In this document: in pieces, positions 35,963 through 49,535 of the stretch
Position numbering within the stretch: position 1 is the stretch's first letter
How the letters are laid out: the number at the start of each line of letters is the position of its first letter
DNA from: Rhizomys pruinosus
Taxonomy: Eukaryota; Chordata; Mammalia; Rodentia; Spalacidae
Direction of reading: 5' to 3'
DNA: 64,000 bases
Assembly (NCBI GenBank): GCA_009823505.1
Contig: VZQC01008777.1
Coordinates: 432,590 to 496,589, forward strand
Made by a program: the position numbers and the translations under genes
The notes under the pieces: model-generated
Told to the model about the DNA's origin: nothing
Database searches by the model: none
The model's input: the letters and a program-made list of their open reading frames with translations, nothing else

Positions 35963-36667
35963 ATTCTGAAAACAAAAAAACCCTAAAATGTTTACATAAA
36001 TTTCTACAGAGATTTCTTCTAGGTTTCATGTACTATGGAGAAAATTACAGGATACATTTAATATTAAGCAAGATAATAAATGCATAGTCTGGCAAAGTGA
36101 TGAGTATCTGCTAAATGTTTAATGAGTATTACCTACTTAAACTAATTGAATATTTAAATTATGTAAATAAATATTAAACAAATATTACAACTTTAAGTGA
36201 TTTTTCAATATTGCCTCTACTGAAAATTATCTCAAAGTAAATTTCTTATTAGATTTTTGGCAATAGAAAATGTCAAGGTTGGAGGTAAATAGAAGGAAGG
36301 TCTAAGCATTTCTGAATTAATCCTGTCAGTGATTAATTTTAATTGAGCTTTTATCTTTTGCAAATACAATTCCTAGCATAAAAGAAGGAATGTCAGATCT
36401 GCACTACATTTCTTGCTAAGAGAGAAACTCTTCTATTTATCCATAAGAATCACCAAGAGATAGTTAAAAAGTTTTCTTTAAAAAGTTCTTATTAATTTTG
36501 TCTTCCGAATTAACATTACAACTGGGAGAATAATGAGCCTGATTCTTACAGAAGTGCTAATTTTATGAATGTCAGATATATTCAAGAAATTGTTTATTGT
36601 GTAAGGAGGCTTTTTTTGGAAGTAGAGATGGAAAGTAAATTATTTTCCACTATCAAGAATTGAAGTC
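35963..36667. other. Intron, no recognisable feature
   Basis: AT-rich; nothing supported. Confidence 0.5.
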
Positions 36668-36895
36668 TCAAGCTAGAGAGATGGCTCGGTGTTTAAGAAC
36701 ATTGGCTGGACCTGCAGAGGACCTGGGTTCAATTGCCAGCACCCATATAGCAGCTAACAACCATCCATAACTCCAGTTCCAGGGGAATCTGATGCCCTCT
36801 TCTGACTTCCATGGGCACTGCATGACATGGGTGCACTTACACACATGTAAGCAATTCACTTATACACATAAAAAAATGAAAAATAATAAAAAAAA
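36668..36895 (+). repeat. B2 SINE, without duplication
   Basis: 'agctagagagatggctcggtg', 'acctgggttcaattgccagc', 'cataactccagttccagggg', A-rich end. One core unit only. Confidence 0.9.
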
Positions 36896-38699
36896 GAATT
36901 CAGGTCACATTGTCAGAATCCAGTCCAAATAGTTAGGGATCAAGATCTTCTTCTTTAAGCACATTTCTGTTGACACTCCAGCAACCAGCATACTCAGGTA
37001 AGTGGTCCTGGACCCTCTGTCTCTGATACACATATCTCATCCTCCTATCAGCACTGACCACAGAAAAGTAGCAGGCTATCTGTCTTTGGGGCACACATCC
37101 CTGCCCTGCTAGCACCCAGTTCTGACAGCTAAGTGGTCCCCCAATATGCATCTTACCTCTCATGTATACTTCCTCTGTCTCATGAGCAACAGGTCTGGAC
37201 AGATAAGAAGGCCTAGCTTCCTACCTGTAAGGTATGCCAACACCATTCAGCATGCTCAGCTCTCCCCAGCTCAGCAAGGAAGAGCTCTCCTTAGCCAGTT
37301 AAGCAAGGGGCTTGTTCAGTCAGGGGAGTACAAGCACCTCCCTGGATTCCAGTATACACCTCTGCCCGGGGTGTGATTGTTAACCAGGGGATGCCACATA
37401 CACACACAACAGCCGCCCCCGTGGATCCTCAATTTTAAAGCACTTTCCCATGACACCTTATGAACTGATGCTTTGAATATCAGAGAACACATGGAATCGC
37501 TGTACCTCATACAACTCCTTGTCACATTGCGTTAACTCCAGTTTATGAGGTCAAAGGTGGTGGCCACCCTCCCACATCAAAACCCTAAAGATCTGCACTT
37601 ATGTTATCTGTGAATCAATACCAGGTCTGTCAACAATTGAACTTTTAAGGATCACTAAGCCAAATGAAGATTCATGAAGCAGAAGGGATACCAAGCACTG
37701 AAACAAATGCTCATTCAACTGAGCTGTTCAAGAAAGTCTTAACAAACTAACTACATTCTACATTGACAAATCTCAAGGTAAAAACACTACTGACATGAAA
37801 AGCAAAGACAAAATGTCTCTTCCCAAAACTTACAGTCCATAGTGATGGCAGCCAATGATAGTGACTGAGGAAATATTCTAGACAAAAACTTCAAAGCAGT
37901 GATTCTAAATATGTTCAAAAATCTCCAAGAAGACACACACTCACTAGCAAATTCAAAGATTCTATGAATAACTTCCTGAGTGAATTCCAAGAGAACACAA
38001 ATAAATAGTTAAATGAAATGAGGAAATCAATTCATGATGAAAATAGAACTCAACAAGGAGAAATAATGAAGCAAAATCAAGCTGAAACAATACCAGAAAC
38101 AAATAACTCAATAGTTCAAATAAAAACTTCAGTGGAAAACTTCACAAATAATGTGGATTACATAGAAAACTGAATATCAGTGTTTGAGTATAAGACAGAG
38201 TAATTAGAGCATTCAGTTGAATTAGATGACATTTTTTAAGGAATGCACAGAAGAAACAAAATCTGTGGAACACTATGGAAATAAAAATTATATGAATTAT
38301 AGACATAGAAACTAAAGAACCCCAGGCCAAGGGAATACAAGGAAGGCAATCTTAAGAGAAAAGTTCATATTTTGAACTGTCAGCATTATAAAGTCACAGA
38401 GGTCTTAAATAAATTCATAATGAATCCCAAGGCATGATTACAAACAAAAAGAAATCAAGCATAAAAGTAGTAGACAGGAAAAAAAGATCAGAATAGAAAT
38501 CAACAGCAGATACACAAGTGTGTAATCAAGCAAGCCAGCAAACAAACCAACAATAAAAAAATCACAGAGAAATAATCAATGAAACAAAGAACTGGTACTT
38601 TGATAAAAAATAAACTGGTAAGAAATCATTAGGAAAAGGAGACAGTATAATAGACACTAATAAAATTCAGAGGATCATAAGGATATACTGCACAAAACT

Positions 38700-38835
38700 A
38701 TATTCTACTGGGCATGGTGGCATACAGCTTTAGTACCAGCACTAATATTGAGGCCAGCCTGGTCTATGTAGTGAATTTCATTCAGGTCAGCTGGGGCTAC
38801 AGTAAGATCTTATTTCAAAAAACTCCAAAATAAAC
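38700..38835 (+). repeat. B1 SINE, diverged, inside the L1
   Basis: 'gggcatggtggcatacagctttagtacc', 'gaggccagcctggtctatgtag', ending 'gatcttatttcaaaaaac'; it lacks part of the B1 middle. Confidence 0.82.
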
Positions 38836-39714
38836 AATAAAAAACTACATTCCACCAAATTTAATAATCTAAAAATAATGGATGAATTTCTAAATAAACA
38901 TGATTTACTAAATTAAACTAAGAAAAAAATAAAATTTTTGAACAGATACATCATAATCAAAGGGACTGAAACTTTAATTAAAAAGCTTAGGTCCAGATGG
39001 ATTTCTAGAAGAACTCTACCAGATTTTTAAGGAAGAACTAAAACTAATGCTTTTCAAAATATTCTTTCAAATAAAAAAGGGAAGGAATGTTCCAAAGTTC
39101 TTTTTATAAAGCCAGTATTACATTGATACCAAAAGAGTGAAATAAAATTAAAGACCAGTTTCCCTGAGGAGCATAAATGCAAAAATTCTGAATTAAATAC
39201 TTGCAAACTGAATTCAAGAACACATCAAAAAGATTATTCAGCCAGATCAACTTGACTTTATTCCAAAGAGATAAGGCTCACAGAGTTAAACCAATAATTA
39301 TAACCTACAATATAAATGGAGTCAAGGACAAAAACTACATAATCATCTCCGTAAAATGCAACAGAAGCTTTTGACATAATCCATATCCCTTCATAATAAA
39401 AACACTGGAGAGTCTAGGGATTCTGGGAAAATATAACCATATAATAAAGGCTACAAACAAGAAGCCTATAGACAACATATATTTGGAAGTATAGACTGCT
39501 GCAGCCACTATGGCAGTATGGAGGTTTCTGAAAAAGCTACAAATAGAACTACCATGTTACCAGTATGTACCACCCAGTAATAAGCCTCAGGGACTCTCCA
39601 TCCTATTGCAGAAACACATGCTTAAGCATGAGTGTTGCTTCTCTATTAACAATAGATATAGAGTGGAATCAGCCTAGATGTATTTCAACAGATGAATGGT
39701 TAACAAAAACATGG

Positions 39715-39872
39715 TGCACATACACAGTGGTGGTGCACACCTTTAATCCTAGCACTTGGGAGGCAGAGGCAGTCAGATCTCTGTGAGTTCAAGGCCAGCC
39801 TGGTCTACATAGTAAGTACCAGGACAGCTAGAGCTACAGGGAGACTCTGTCTCAAAAAGACAAAAAAAACCC
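39715..39872 (+). repeat. B1 SINE inside the L1
   Basis: 'ggtggtgcacacctttaatcctagcacttggg', 'ttcaaggccagcctggtctac', 'gagactctgtctc' and A-rich tail. The 5' end abuts L1 ORF2 sequence. Confidence 0.93.
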
Positions 39873-40263
39873 AAATATAATGAAAACTGAATTTTTGAAA
39901 TATCATGTTAAATAGATGTAATTGCAAAAATAATTACACTGCATTTTATGCAGATCCAAAGTGACAAATAACAGGTCCTAAGCTTCAAGTATATAATTTA
40001 ACTTGTTTAACTTACAGCATCTCTAGAAGCCAGGAAACTAGAAAGGGGCCCATCAAGACTCATAACTGTAGGGAGAAGAACTAGTAGTGCATGGATAATT
40101 TGAAAATTTATAGGTGGGGAATCTGGGGTTGAAACGATCAAGCAGGTATAGGTGTGGGAAGACAGAAAGATGAGGGGAAGGGAAAGATCTGACCAAAGTG
40201 AGACCTATGAAAAAGGTAGATGGAAACTTAGAGCTTTATAAACCTATTTAAAAATAAGTTACG

Positions 40264-40478
40264 TTGGGGATGGAGAGATGGCTCAGCGATTAGGAGTGCC
40301 GACTGCTCTTGCAGAGAACCCGGGTTCAATTCCCAGCACCCACATGGTGGCTAAGAACCATCTTTAACTCCAGATCCAGGGGAATCCAACACCCTCTTCT
40401 GACTTCTGCAGGATTGTAGGACATAGGTACACCAATATACATGCAGACAGTACACTCATATGCATAAAATAAGTATTG
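40264..40478 (+). repeat. B2 SINE, without duplication
   Basis: 'ggggatggagagatggctcagcg', 'cccgggttcaattcccagcaccc', 'tttaactccagatccaggggaatcc', ending 'cagacagtacactcatatg'. Confidence 0.9.
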
Positions 40479-41379
40479 AATATAGAAACTCAAAGCCTCT
40501 CAAAATGCTTATGATAAAGGACAGTTGAGTGGTCAGCCCTAAGCAGGACATTTACAGAACCATCTAAGGTTCAGGGAACCTTGCAGAATAAAGAGTGCCA
40601 AGAAGTAAGCACTGGAAAATAGGGAGACAGGCAACGATATGCTGTCTTTAGACAATGGCATAGACATTGTAAATGTGAACTCACAACATCTACATTTGCC
40701 CACACTGGCCCTGGAGAAGACCAGGCATATTAGATGGGGGAGAAGCTTATAAGGCCCTAAAAATTCAGTTGAATATATTGTAAAATAAAGGGTTCTGGTA
40801 GAAAGAGTGCCACTGGATTCAATTTTCTACCAAATGGTGAGCCTACCAATGAGGGCTAGTTCCAAAACCATGGGCACACAAAGGGTGCTGACTAAACTCA
40901 GTGGGTGACAAAAACAGAAAAAAAAGTGTTAATGTAGGAAGGGGACCTGTAGGGAGGAGGGGCAGGAATGGCAGAGGCGGGAGGGCCTCAGGAACTGTTG
41001 ACTTTCTGATGATGCATCAGAAGCTCCTGCATTGGGTTATCCTGGATCATCAAGCAAAAATGACGTGGAGGAATGAGTGTCAGTGATTGGCTACCTTTGG
41101 TGGGTAGAGCTACTTGCTGAAATTTTTTGGAAAAAAAATCACCATGAGAAGCTGTCATCTTCTTAACTTATGAAAATTTTGCTACAGAGGTTCTAATCTC
41201 TCAGCAATCATATAGGCTACACCAACACTGTTCCATCTCAAGATCACATTGTATAACTGCGTCCTTTAATGAACGTCTAATTAAAAACCCTACAGAAAAC
41301 TTTGGTAGTGTACACAATTTTGTTTTGTAAATCTCTGTGCATATGAGTATAAAGTATGTGAATGATGTATGTGTTTATG
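40479..41379. other. Intron, no recognisable feature
   Basis: A G-rich patch at 40935-40985, otherwise nothing supported. Confidence 0.5.
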
Positions 41380-41657
41380 TATGTCAGTGTGGTACACATG
41401 ACCTGGATAGGAGGTTCAGGGACAACCTTGGGTGTCAGTCCTGGATTCCCAATTTACTTGAAACAAGTCTCTGTTGTGCAGTGCTATATACCCCAGGATG
41501 GTTACCCTGTGCACTTCCAAGGATCCTGTTGTCTTCAACTCTCACCTTGCCATGGAAGGACTGGAACTACAAACTGTCACTACAACACCCAGCATCATGT
41601 TGTTTCTGGAAATTTGAAATTAAGTGCTCAAGCTTACACACTAAGCTATTTACACAG
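41380..41657 (-). repeat. B4-type SINE, strongly diverged
   Basis: 'ggttcagggacaaccttgggtgtcagtcctgg' and 'gtgctcaagcttacacactaag' resemble the reversed long B4-type body and head. Overlapping plus-strand open frames (41337-41706) are incidental. Confidence 0.5.
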
Positions 41658-42126
41658 TGTGATGGTTAATCCTGTTAATCCTGGGTGTCAACTTGACTGG
41701 ATTTAGGATGAACAGATATGAGAAAGAGATCTTAAGATTGGATTATCTCAAGCTGGATGGCCCACCCTAAATATGGCCATTAATTTCTGCCAGCAGCTGG
41801 TATAAAAGGCCACGGCAAAAGGGAGCTGGTCCCTTTTTTTTGCTGCTGCTTGCCTTCTCTCTCACTGGTGAGTTTGTCTTGCTGCTGTGATCAACTCTTT
41901 GGATCCCAGTGTAGACTGAGATGGGCATATCTCCCAGAATCCATCAGGCCTTTAGCACCTGATTGGGACTACTGAGACATCCAGCCTCGTGGACTGAACA
42001 ACTGCCTGGATTCTCAGCCTCTCCCTTGCAGCGCAGCTATTGTTGGACTACTTGGACTCTATCCTGTGATCAAATCAATAAATTGTTCTATTGATTCTAT
42101 TTCTTTAGAGAACCCTGACTAATACA
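41658..42126 (+). mobile_element. Solo LTR, ERVL class (MLT2-like)
   Basis: Starts TGTGATGGTTAAT and ends 'gagaaccctgactaataca', the end typical of MLT2-type LTRs. TATAAAA lies at 41801-41807 and AATAAA at 42077-42082, in the correct order. The flanks are CACAG (41653-41657) and CCCAG (42127-42131). 469 bp, no interior. It points against the direction of Gabrb2. Confidence 0.82.
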
Positions 42127-42189
42127 CCCAGTGAGCCTTCTACCCAGCCTCACAATGATGGTTTTGCTTCAGTCTTTTGTTGTTGTTGT

Positions 42190-44140
42190 CGTTGTTGTTA
42201 TTTTTTTCTTCCTTTGAAGTCAGTGCAAGTTTATTTTAACACCTCTTAATAGCTGCCAGTATGCTGTCCCAATTCTCTACCAAGTATGGTGGCAAATCCT
42301 TCTTCATAAGCTCACCCTGCTCCATTAGATTATCCCCATATATCCCAACAGTCTTGGGCTTCTACAATTATTTACAGCTTTGTTCCATAATGTATTTCTT
42401 TTATTTTATCTTATTTATTTTTGTATGTGTATGAATGTACTGTCTGCATGTAGGTCTGTGCACCCGTGTCATGCAATGCCGCGGAGGTCAGAAGAGGGTC
42501 TCGGATTCCCCTGGAACTGGAGTTCTCCTGGAATTGGAGTTACAGATGGTTCTTAACCGCCATGTGGTGCTGGGGATAGAACCCGGGTCCTCTGCAAGAG
42601 TAGTAGGTGCTCTTAACCGCTAGGCTATCTCTCCAGCCCCCATAATGTATTTCAAAAAGCTCTTACACTTTCTGATTTTAATTCATCAATTGCAGCTTTG
42701 ATGATTGTTCTGTCATCAACATAAACAAAATATATCCACGACTGAACTGTGTTCAGATTAAAATATGCATTAACTGTTGATCAAATTTAATCAAATGCCA
42801 GTTAAGTGTTTATTCCTCATCAAACTAGCCAGTGCTCTGGCCAAGGTGCTGGGACATTTGAGTTTTACAAGGGAGTAAAAACATAGTTTGGATGTATTCA
42901 TTTATATAGCAAACATATTAGGACAGCCAGATACATTCTGTATTATTAATAGAACTTTAAATTCCAGATCTCCTTTTCCAAGTATGTTCTTTTTTTTTCC
43001 TGTTTGAGATGAAAGATTAGTACAACCATTCTACAAATAAGATGGCTGCCACCCACAATTTGTGATTACATTGCCATCTATGGGATGGCAGATGATCAGT
43101 CTTTATCAGTTTTTGCTTTTGAAAGCATGCAGGTTATTCATTCTGTGTACTCTGCCTGACTTCATGAAATGCCCCAGTACGATAACGTGTGGTACCAGAG
43201 TTTATCTGTCCTTCCCTGATTTATGCCCAGCAACATCCTTTCCACTTTTATGAATTTAGGTTTTGCTATGAATCTTCTTCCAGAAAAACTCAGTTCCACT
43301 CCAGTTTGAGATTAGTCTTGGAGAATATCTTGTTTCTTTAATCAATGATTTCAACTTTTCCAGCAACAGCAATAGCTTTGTCTCATGCAAGTATTGTCTT
43401 CCTAGTAATCATGTCATCATCTTAGACCAAACTTACTCTTGAAACTTCATAAGGGCCCACTGCCTGTAGTACATGGATTGGTACCACTCATCTTGGGGTC
43501 CTTTATTAAAGTCTTCAAATAGGCTTAATGCTTCTTAAACAATGCACTTCTGTCAACCAGAATGTGTTTTCTGTTCATGTTCCCACTCATAATTTTAACA
43601 CCTTTCCTCTCTCAACTGAGACATCACATACTTTTCCACTCTAAAGTGTGAAAGCAAAACTATTATTCATTTTTTTTCCATCTACACAATTTTATGCATA
43701 CATGATTCATTCTTAATATAGATGTGATCAACATTAGCATATGACTATTTCTTCCCTTATGAAGTCAATAAATTTCACCTTTTTACTCAACATAACAATT
43801 CCCCAGCTTCCTTCTGGTACATCTGAGATGCTAGCTGTAGAACTGTTTCACCTTGTGGAGTAGAGATTATTTAAGAATAACTGAGGTTATCTGAGCATAA
43901 GCAGTATGATGCTATGACAGTTGACCAGACAGGCAAGAGAGCTAGCAGAGCACTGATGGTTAGGTTCAATATGGGCGTACTGGGCCAAGGGTGATGTGTG
44001 TCCCAGGTAGGACATAGCAGGATGGTAAGTAAGAGTTCATCATGCTAGTCAGAATGGTGAATAATTCAAACTTATAGCTAATTTTTGGAACTTTCCACAT
44101 AGTAGCTTCAGATGTTAGCTAATCTGAGTAACAAAAACAA
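42190..44140 (-). mobile_element. Tigger (pogo-type) DNA transposon relic, transposase broken
   Basis: The minus strand gives, in order and in shifting frames, pieces matching a Tigger transposase. They are 'SEKVKVLDLIRKE'-like DNA near 43780, 'MNRKHILVDRSALFKK' (HTH region), 'EFFWKKIHSKT' then 'GHKSGKDR' (start of the DDE domain), 'KYLEKE.LEFKVLLII', and 'IIKAAIDELKSESVRAF..TLWNKAVNN' (C-terminal part). Upstream (43870-44140) the non-coding 5' part typical of such an element is also seen. Many stops and frameshifts. A B2 is inserted at 42399-42640. Terminal inverted repeats were not identified, so the borders are approximate. Confidence 0.8.
42399..42640 (-). repeat. B2 SINE with internal duplication, inside Tigger
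   Basis: Full-length minus B2. The exact target duplication CATAATGTATTTC lies at 42386-42398 and 42641-42653. It carries 'ctggaactggagttctcc' plus 'tggaattggagtt'. Confidence 0.95.
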
Positions 44141-44149
44141 AGGAAAGTA

Positions 44150-45274
<1,125 letters not shown>

Positions 45275-45589
45275 TATTTTGTATCACAAATATTTTGTAT
45301 CACAGAGACTTGTGAGATATATTAATTTTTAACTCATTCTCAGTAAGTGCCTATTATGTGGCATATATGTAACATACTATTAGTAGGTACCATAATCATA
45401 GAAGTGAAGAGAATATGTCCACATGAAGTGTATTATATGTTGAAGGAAAATATATTAAGGAATAAATCATGAATTCTGTGTTTATCAAAATTATTTTAGA
45501 TTAGATGTAAATACAAATTAGAAACATAAGTAGGTACTTGTTTTCCTGTGTATTAAAGAATTAACTAGCATATCAGATCTAAGATTTCA

Positions 45590-45930
45590 TGCATTGATTC
45601 ATTTAACAAACGTTTAATTTGTTTCTGGTATGTGGCAGGCACTGTTGAGAAGCAGATCAAAAGCCTGCTCACAGGGAATTTATAAACTACACAGAGATAA
45701 ATGAATGGAATATCAAATAAATGCTACAGTCCATGAAGCAAATAAAGCAATTAAAATTTTTAGCCCAGATGGTGGAGAAAAGTTCTCTATGGCACTGACA
45801 TGGAGGTGTGACCACATAACTTCAAACCACTGGGTCGTAGAAGAACATCCTAAGCTCGGGAGAGACTATAAAATCCCTGGGGTGGGCATAGGCACATTGG
45901 AGGAAAAGAACAATGGCTTGGCTCACTCAT
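45590..45930 (+). repeat. Possible ancient mammalian interspersed repeat
   Basis: 'cattgattcatttaacaaacgtttaatttg', 'ggtatgtggcaggcactgttgag' and 'gggaatttataaactacacagag' recall the widespread ancient 'attcattcaacaaat..gccaggcactg' module. The family is not assigned. Confidence 0.45.
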
Positions 45931-46004
45931 AAGAAAATAGAGGCACAGAGGAAGAGGGCTGCAGAAAAGTCTCATGAGCTAGTTCTTTAGTAAAGAAGGG
46001 ATCT

Positions 46005-46522
46005 TTATAATAACTAGATATACATGACAATTGGTGTGGTGAGGATGTGGAGAAAGAGGAAACCTATGTAATTCTGGGAAATGTGACCCAGTAGAGCTAC
46101 TGTGAAAATCAGTATGGATGTGTGTCAGAAACCTAAAACCTTTACCTTCTGACCAAGCTGTACCACTCCTGAGTATTCACCAGAAGGACTCTAAGTCCTA
46201 CCACTGAGACATTTGCGCACTGGTGTTTATGACTGCATTATTCACAATAGTGAATCACCCTACATGTCCATAAAGAAAGGAATGGATAAATAAAATGTAG
46301 TCCATATATCAAGTGGGATTTTATAGTCATAAAGGAAAAAGTAATAATGACATTTTCAGGAAAATGGATGAAAAACTGTAAACTGTTGTTAAGAAAAATA
46401 AGCCAGACTCAGAGAGACAAATGCTTCATGTTTTCAATATGTGTTTCTCTCTCTTTCTCTCACTCACACACATGAATGCACACACACACACGCACACACA
46501 CAAAATATATATATTTTGTGTA

Positions 46523-46566
<44 letters not shown>

Positions 46567-46690
46567 CATGTCATTTTATGGAGGAAAGAATCCAGTAGGA
46601 GGATGGGAGAAGGGAGAAGGAAAAGACCAGGGAGAATTGTGTCTTAGGTACACAGTTACATCACTTCTTTTTGCCCAAGTTTCATTAAAT
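46005..46690 (+). mobile_element. Old L1 ORF2 C-terminal part and 3'-UTR
   Basis: 'ggtgtggtgaggatgtggagaaag', 'tgaccaagctgtaccactcctgagtattcacc', 'gactgcattattcacaatag', 'ggataaataaaatgtagtcc' follow the order of the ORF2 end. A 3' part with a TG microsatellite follows. Frames are broken. Confidence 0.82.
46479..46565 (+). repeat. (CA)n-AT-(TG)n inverted microsatellite
   Basis: CA-rich arm, an A4(TA)4T4 core centred at 46509/46510, then a TG-rich arm ending near 46562. The two arms are reverse complements apart from a few slips, so a hairpin or cruciform is possible. Confidence 0.9.
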
Positions 46691-47829
46691 ATAAATGGGG
46701 CTTTTAATCCAAGCTTGATCTAATCAGAGAGCTATTATGAAAATTAAATATATAACTCAAAAGCAATTTGTAAACTACAAAAGCTATATATTATGAATAA
46801 AGTATATATTTTTTGACATCTTTGATCCATTAGAGGCCTGTGGGCAAAGAGGAATTGCTCTCTTGCCTTCATTTCAATGACTAACTGAAGTACCAAACAC
46901 TCACTTGAAAAAAAGATAATTACAAATGTATCTTAAAATTAATTCACAATGCCCTACTTGAGGGCTATAAAGAAATGATAATCATGATTTAATTGTTTCA
47001 GCAGCCTGAGAGGCAAGCCCAGCACTAGGGCACAGAAAGCGAGTTACTGAATGTGTTATAAAATAGGCCTCTGGGATATCTGCCCAGAGCTAGAAAACTC
47101 TGTGTATAATGAAAGCTATTTTATCTTCATGAAGTCCTGAGGTTTTGCTATACTTGTTTGGGATGTATATGTCCTAATTCAGTTATATCATTTAAAAATG
47201 ATGCTATGTATTGTAAATTACATGTGATATTATATTCGGTATTCCTAAGAAAAGTATAAACACTAGCAAAAGAAGATCAGATATTTCCCTGGTTTTGTAG
47301 ACTTGCCCACTTTTACCTCATGGTAAAAACATCCAAATTTACAATACAATTTCTACTTTAATAATAATACATATATAAAAGTTTTATCCAATAGTTATGG
47401 ATGAAATTTGCTTCAATGGATCACTCTACATACTGTTCTTGATTGTTCTTCAATATTCTATATTAATGAATTAGTCTTAAGATGATTAGGAGAGTTTACT
47501 TTTCTAATAGAAATAACCCTGGAGATTCATGAACTATAATGCTAGAAAACAGAAAAGTGACCATGTACAGATTTGCATATGTCTGTGTTAAAAATGCTGT
47601 CAAGCTAAGAAAAAAGTTAAAAGGAAATTGATACTGAGATTGAAATAAATAAATTTAGTGATACCTAATTAGTGGAGATAAAGTGGAAATATTGATTACT
47701 ATCTCTATTAGAACTAAAATCTACTTACATTGACCTGGTAATAAGCCCTCTTTTAATTAACAGACACATTATAATTTAGTTAATTCAAGCTGTAAATTCT
47801 CAACTTCACCACATCTAGGTGCTCCACAA
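46691..47829. other. Intron, no recognisable feature
   Basis: 1.1 kb repeat-poor AT-rich sequence. Confidence 0.5.
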
Positions 47830-48005
47830 TCAAGGTCATTGGCTGCTCTCACAGAGGACCTGGGTTCAAATCCACATGGCAGCTAACAACCGTCTATAAT
47901 TCCAGTTGTAATGATCCAATACCCTTGTCTTACCTTTGTGGGCATTGTATGACAGAGGTGCCCTTATATACATGCAGACAAGACAGTCATCCATATAAAG
48001 TGAAA
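47830..48005 (+). repeat. B2 SINE, 5' truncated and diverged
   Basis: 'ggctgctctcacagaggacctgggttcaaatcc', 'ggcagctaacaaccgtctataattcc', 'catgcagacaagacag'. The first bases of the head are missing. Confidence 0.82.
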
Positions 48006-49249
48006 ATATTTTCTTAGCCTCAACCAAATGCGTTGATAAATTGGATATTTTTGCTCTTAACCTATTCCTTACAAAAGTGTTTTGAAGGCCATTAAATTAG
48101 TTTAAACCTCAGAATGCTATTTTCTACATTGTAGCTTCAGTTAAATTTACCTAGAATAGCAAATAATTCTAACACAACATTCACATATTGTTGAGATGGG
48201 GATGTAGAACTAAATACTAAAAATAGTATTTTAAAACATTTCTTCTGTGTACATTTTATGTGTAGTGGTAAGATGGTATAAATAATACTTTAAATATTTA
48301 CCCCCTTAAGGTGAATCAAATACTTGGCAAATGTTTTTTGGTTTGAAAGTTGTTAGTATCATCTTTTGGTTCATCTTTATCATTGAGAACTATTCATGTT
48401 TTCTACAGTGTTATTGCATCAGGTAGTTATAAAATTATTCTTTGTTTTATAGCATAGTTCTTACATAGGATTTTAAAAAGGAACTATGCTGTAATATTTG
48501 TGTGTAAATGTATTTTTAAATGTTTATTGTCTAATTGCCATATATTTTAAGCTTATTTCTCTTGCCCAGTATTGAAAGATAGCATAAATTGAATAATTAT
48601 GCATAGTGTTTAATAGTTTTGGTTAGTTTTATGTTCATTAAGACAGTTTTCGAATTTCATTAGTATAGCGATCTTAAGACATCTTACACAAGATTATTCT
48701 TGCCATCATTTATTTCAGTATTGTGTTTAAGGATCCTTCAAAATATCAGAAAATACTTTATGATTTTATACTTTTTAATATTTAGTTTCAAATTTATGAA
48801 GGAGCAATTTTGTGTTTAAGTAAAAAAACCTTTATTTGAAAAAAATAAGAAAATCAAAACTAAAGCCTATTTATTTTCAATATTTTACAAACTGCAGTAA
48901 GTCCATTACAGACTGTTTCTCCCACTAACTTCAAGTGAAACATTCTAGAAAGACTATGAAAAATGACTACCCGAGGATTGTGCCAAGTAAAGAAGAGTAG
49001 ATGCACTAAGGAAGGAAACTTAATGTGAAGAAAAACCAGCACAAGGGTGATATTCTTATTTTATTTTGTTCCTTCCTCTTTTATCTCATTACAGTGATGT
49101 ACCTGCATGTGTGCCCATACCCACACATAGCTGAGAGAATATATCCCTAAATAAATGGAGGTATAAGTCATATTACTGAGTTCAAAGGCTGAATCCTGTC
49201 AAGCTGTCAATTCCCTTGAAATTCACCTCCAAGACATCCTTAAAGGTGC
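48006..49249. other. Intron, no recognisable feature
   Basis: 1.2 kb, AT-rich; nothing supported. Confidence 0.5.
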
Positions 49250-49266
49250 AATAGCAGCATTTTTAT

Positions 49267-49535
49267 TGATTGATTGATTGATTGGTCTTTTTCTTTGAGA
49301 CAGGGTCTCCCTTTAGTCCCAGCTGGCCTGGAGCTCACTCTGTAGACCAGGCTGGCCTTGAACTCACAGAGATCCACATGCCTCTGCCTCCTGAGTGCCG
49401 GGATTAAATGCGTGCTCCACCACGCCCAGCCTAAGACAGTTCTTAGCTGCCATGTGGGTGCTGGGACTCAAACCCAGATCCTCTGCAAAAGCAGTCAGTG
49501 CTCTTAACTGCTGAACCATCTCCCCAGCCCCCATT
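49267..49535 (-). repeat. Chimeric SINE: B2 head fused to B1, one insertion
   Basis: On the minus strand a B2 5' part (49535 to about 49433: head, B-box region, 'cacccacatggcagctaagaactg') passes straight into a nearly complete B1 ('ggctgggcgtggtgg' ... 'gagacaaag') and an A-rich/(TCAA)n tail. The unit is flanked by AATAGCAGCATTTTTAT (49250-49266) and AATAGTAGCATTTTTAT (49536-49552), a single 17-bp target duplication with one change. The two parts therefore seem to have inserted together. Confidence 0.85.

Larger units (their letters stand above)
36930..40250 (+). mobile_element. Old, long L1 with deletions and two B1 insertions
   Basis: 36930-37780 looks like an L1 5' region. 37780-38240 matches ORF1-like coiled-coil DNA ('ccaagaagacacacactcac'). 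38340-39060 and 39060-39470 match ORF2 to the RT region ('gatggatttctagaagaactctaccag', 'gccagatcaacttgactttattcc', 'tgcaacagaagcttttgacataatcc'). The order jumps from RT to the C-terminal part near 39490, an internal deletion. All frames are broken. B1 elements are inserted at 38700 and 39715. The 3' end after 39873 is uncertain. Confidence 0.72.

Noticed and set aside
41337..41706. Two overlapping plus-strand frames of 110 and 114 codons
   Set aside because: They cover a diverged SINE and run into the solo LTR; no motif, no splice signals.
42190..43860. Processed pseudogene of a cellular gene on the minus strand, with AATAAA and an A-rich end near 42190
   Set aside because: The translated pieces match the order of a Tigger transposase and the 5' non-coding part fits too, so a DNA transposon explains it better. 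A TIGD-type pseudogene is not fully excluded.
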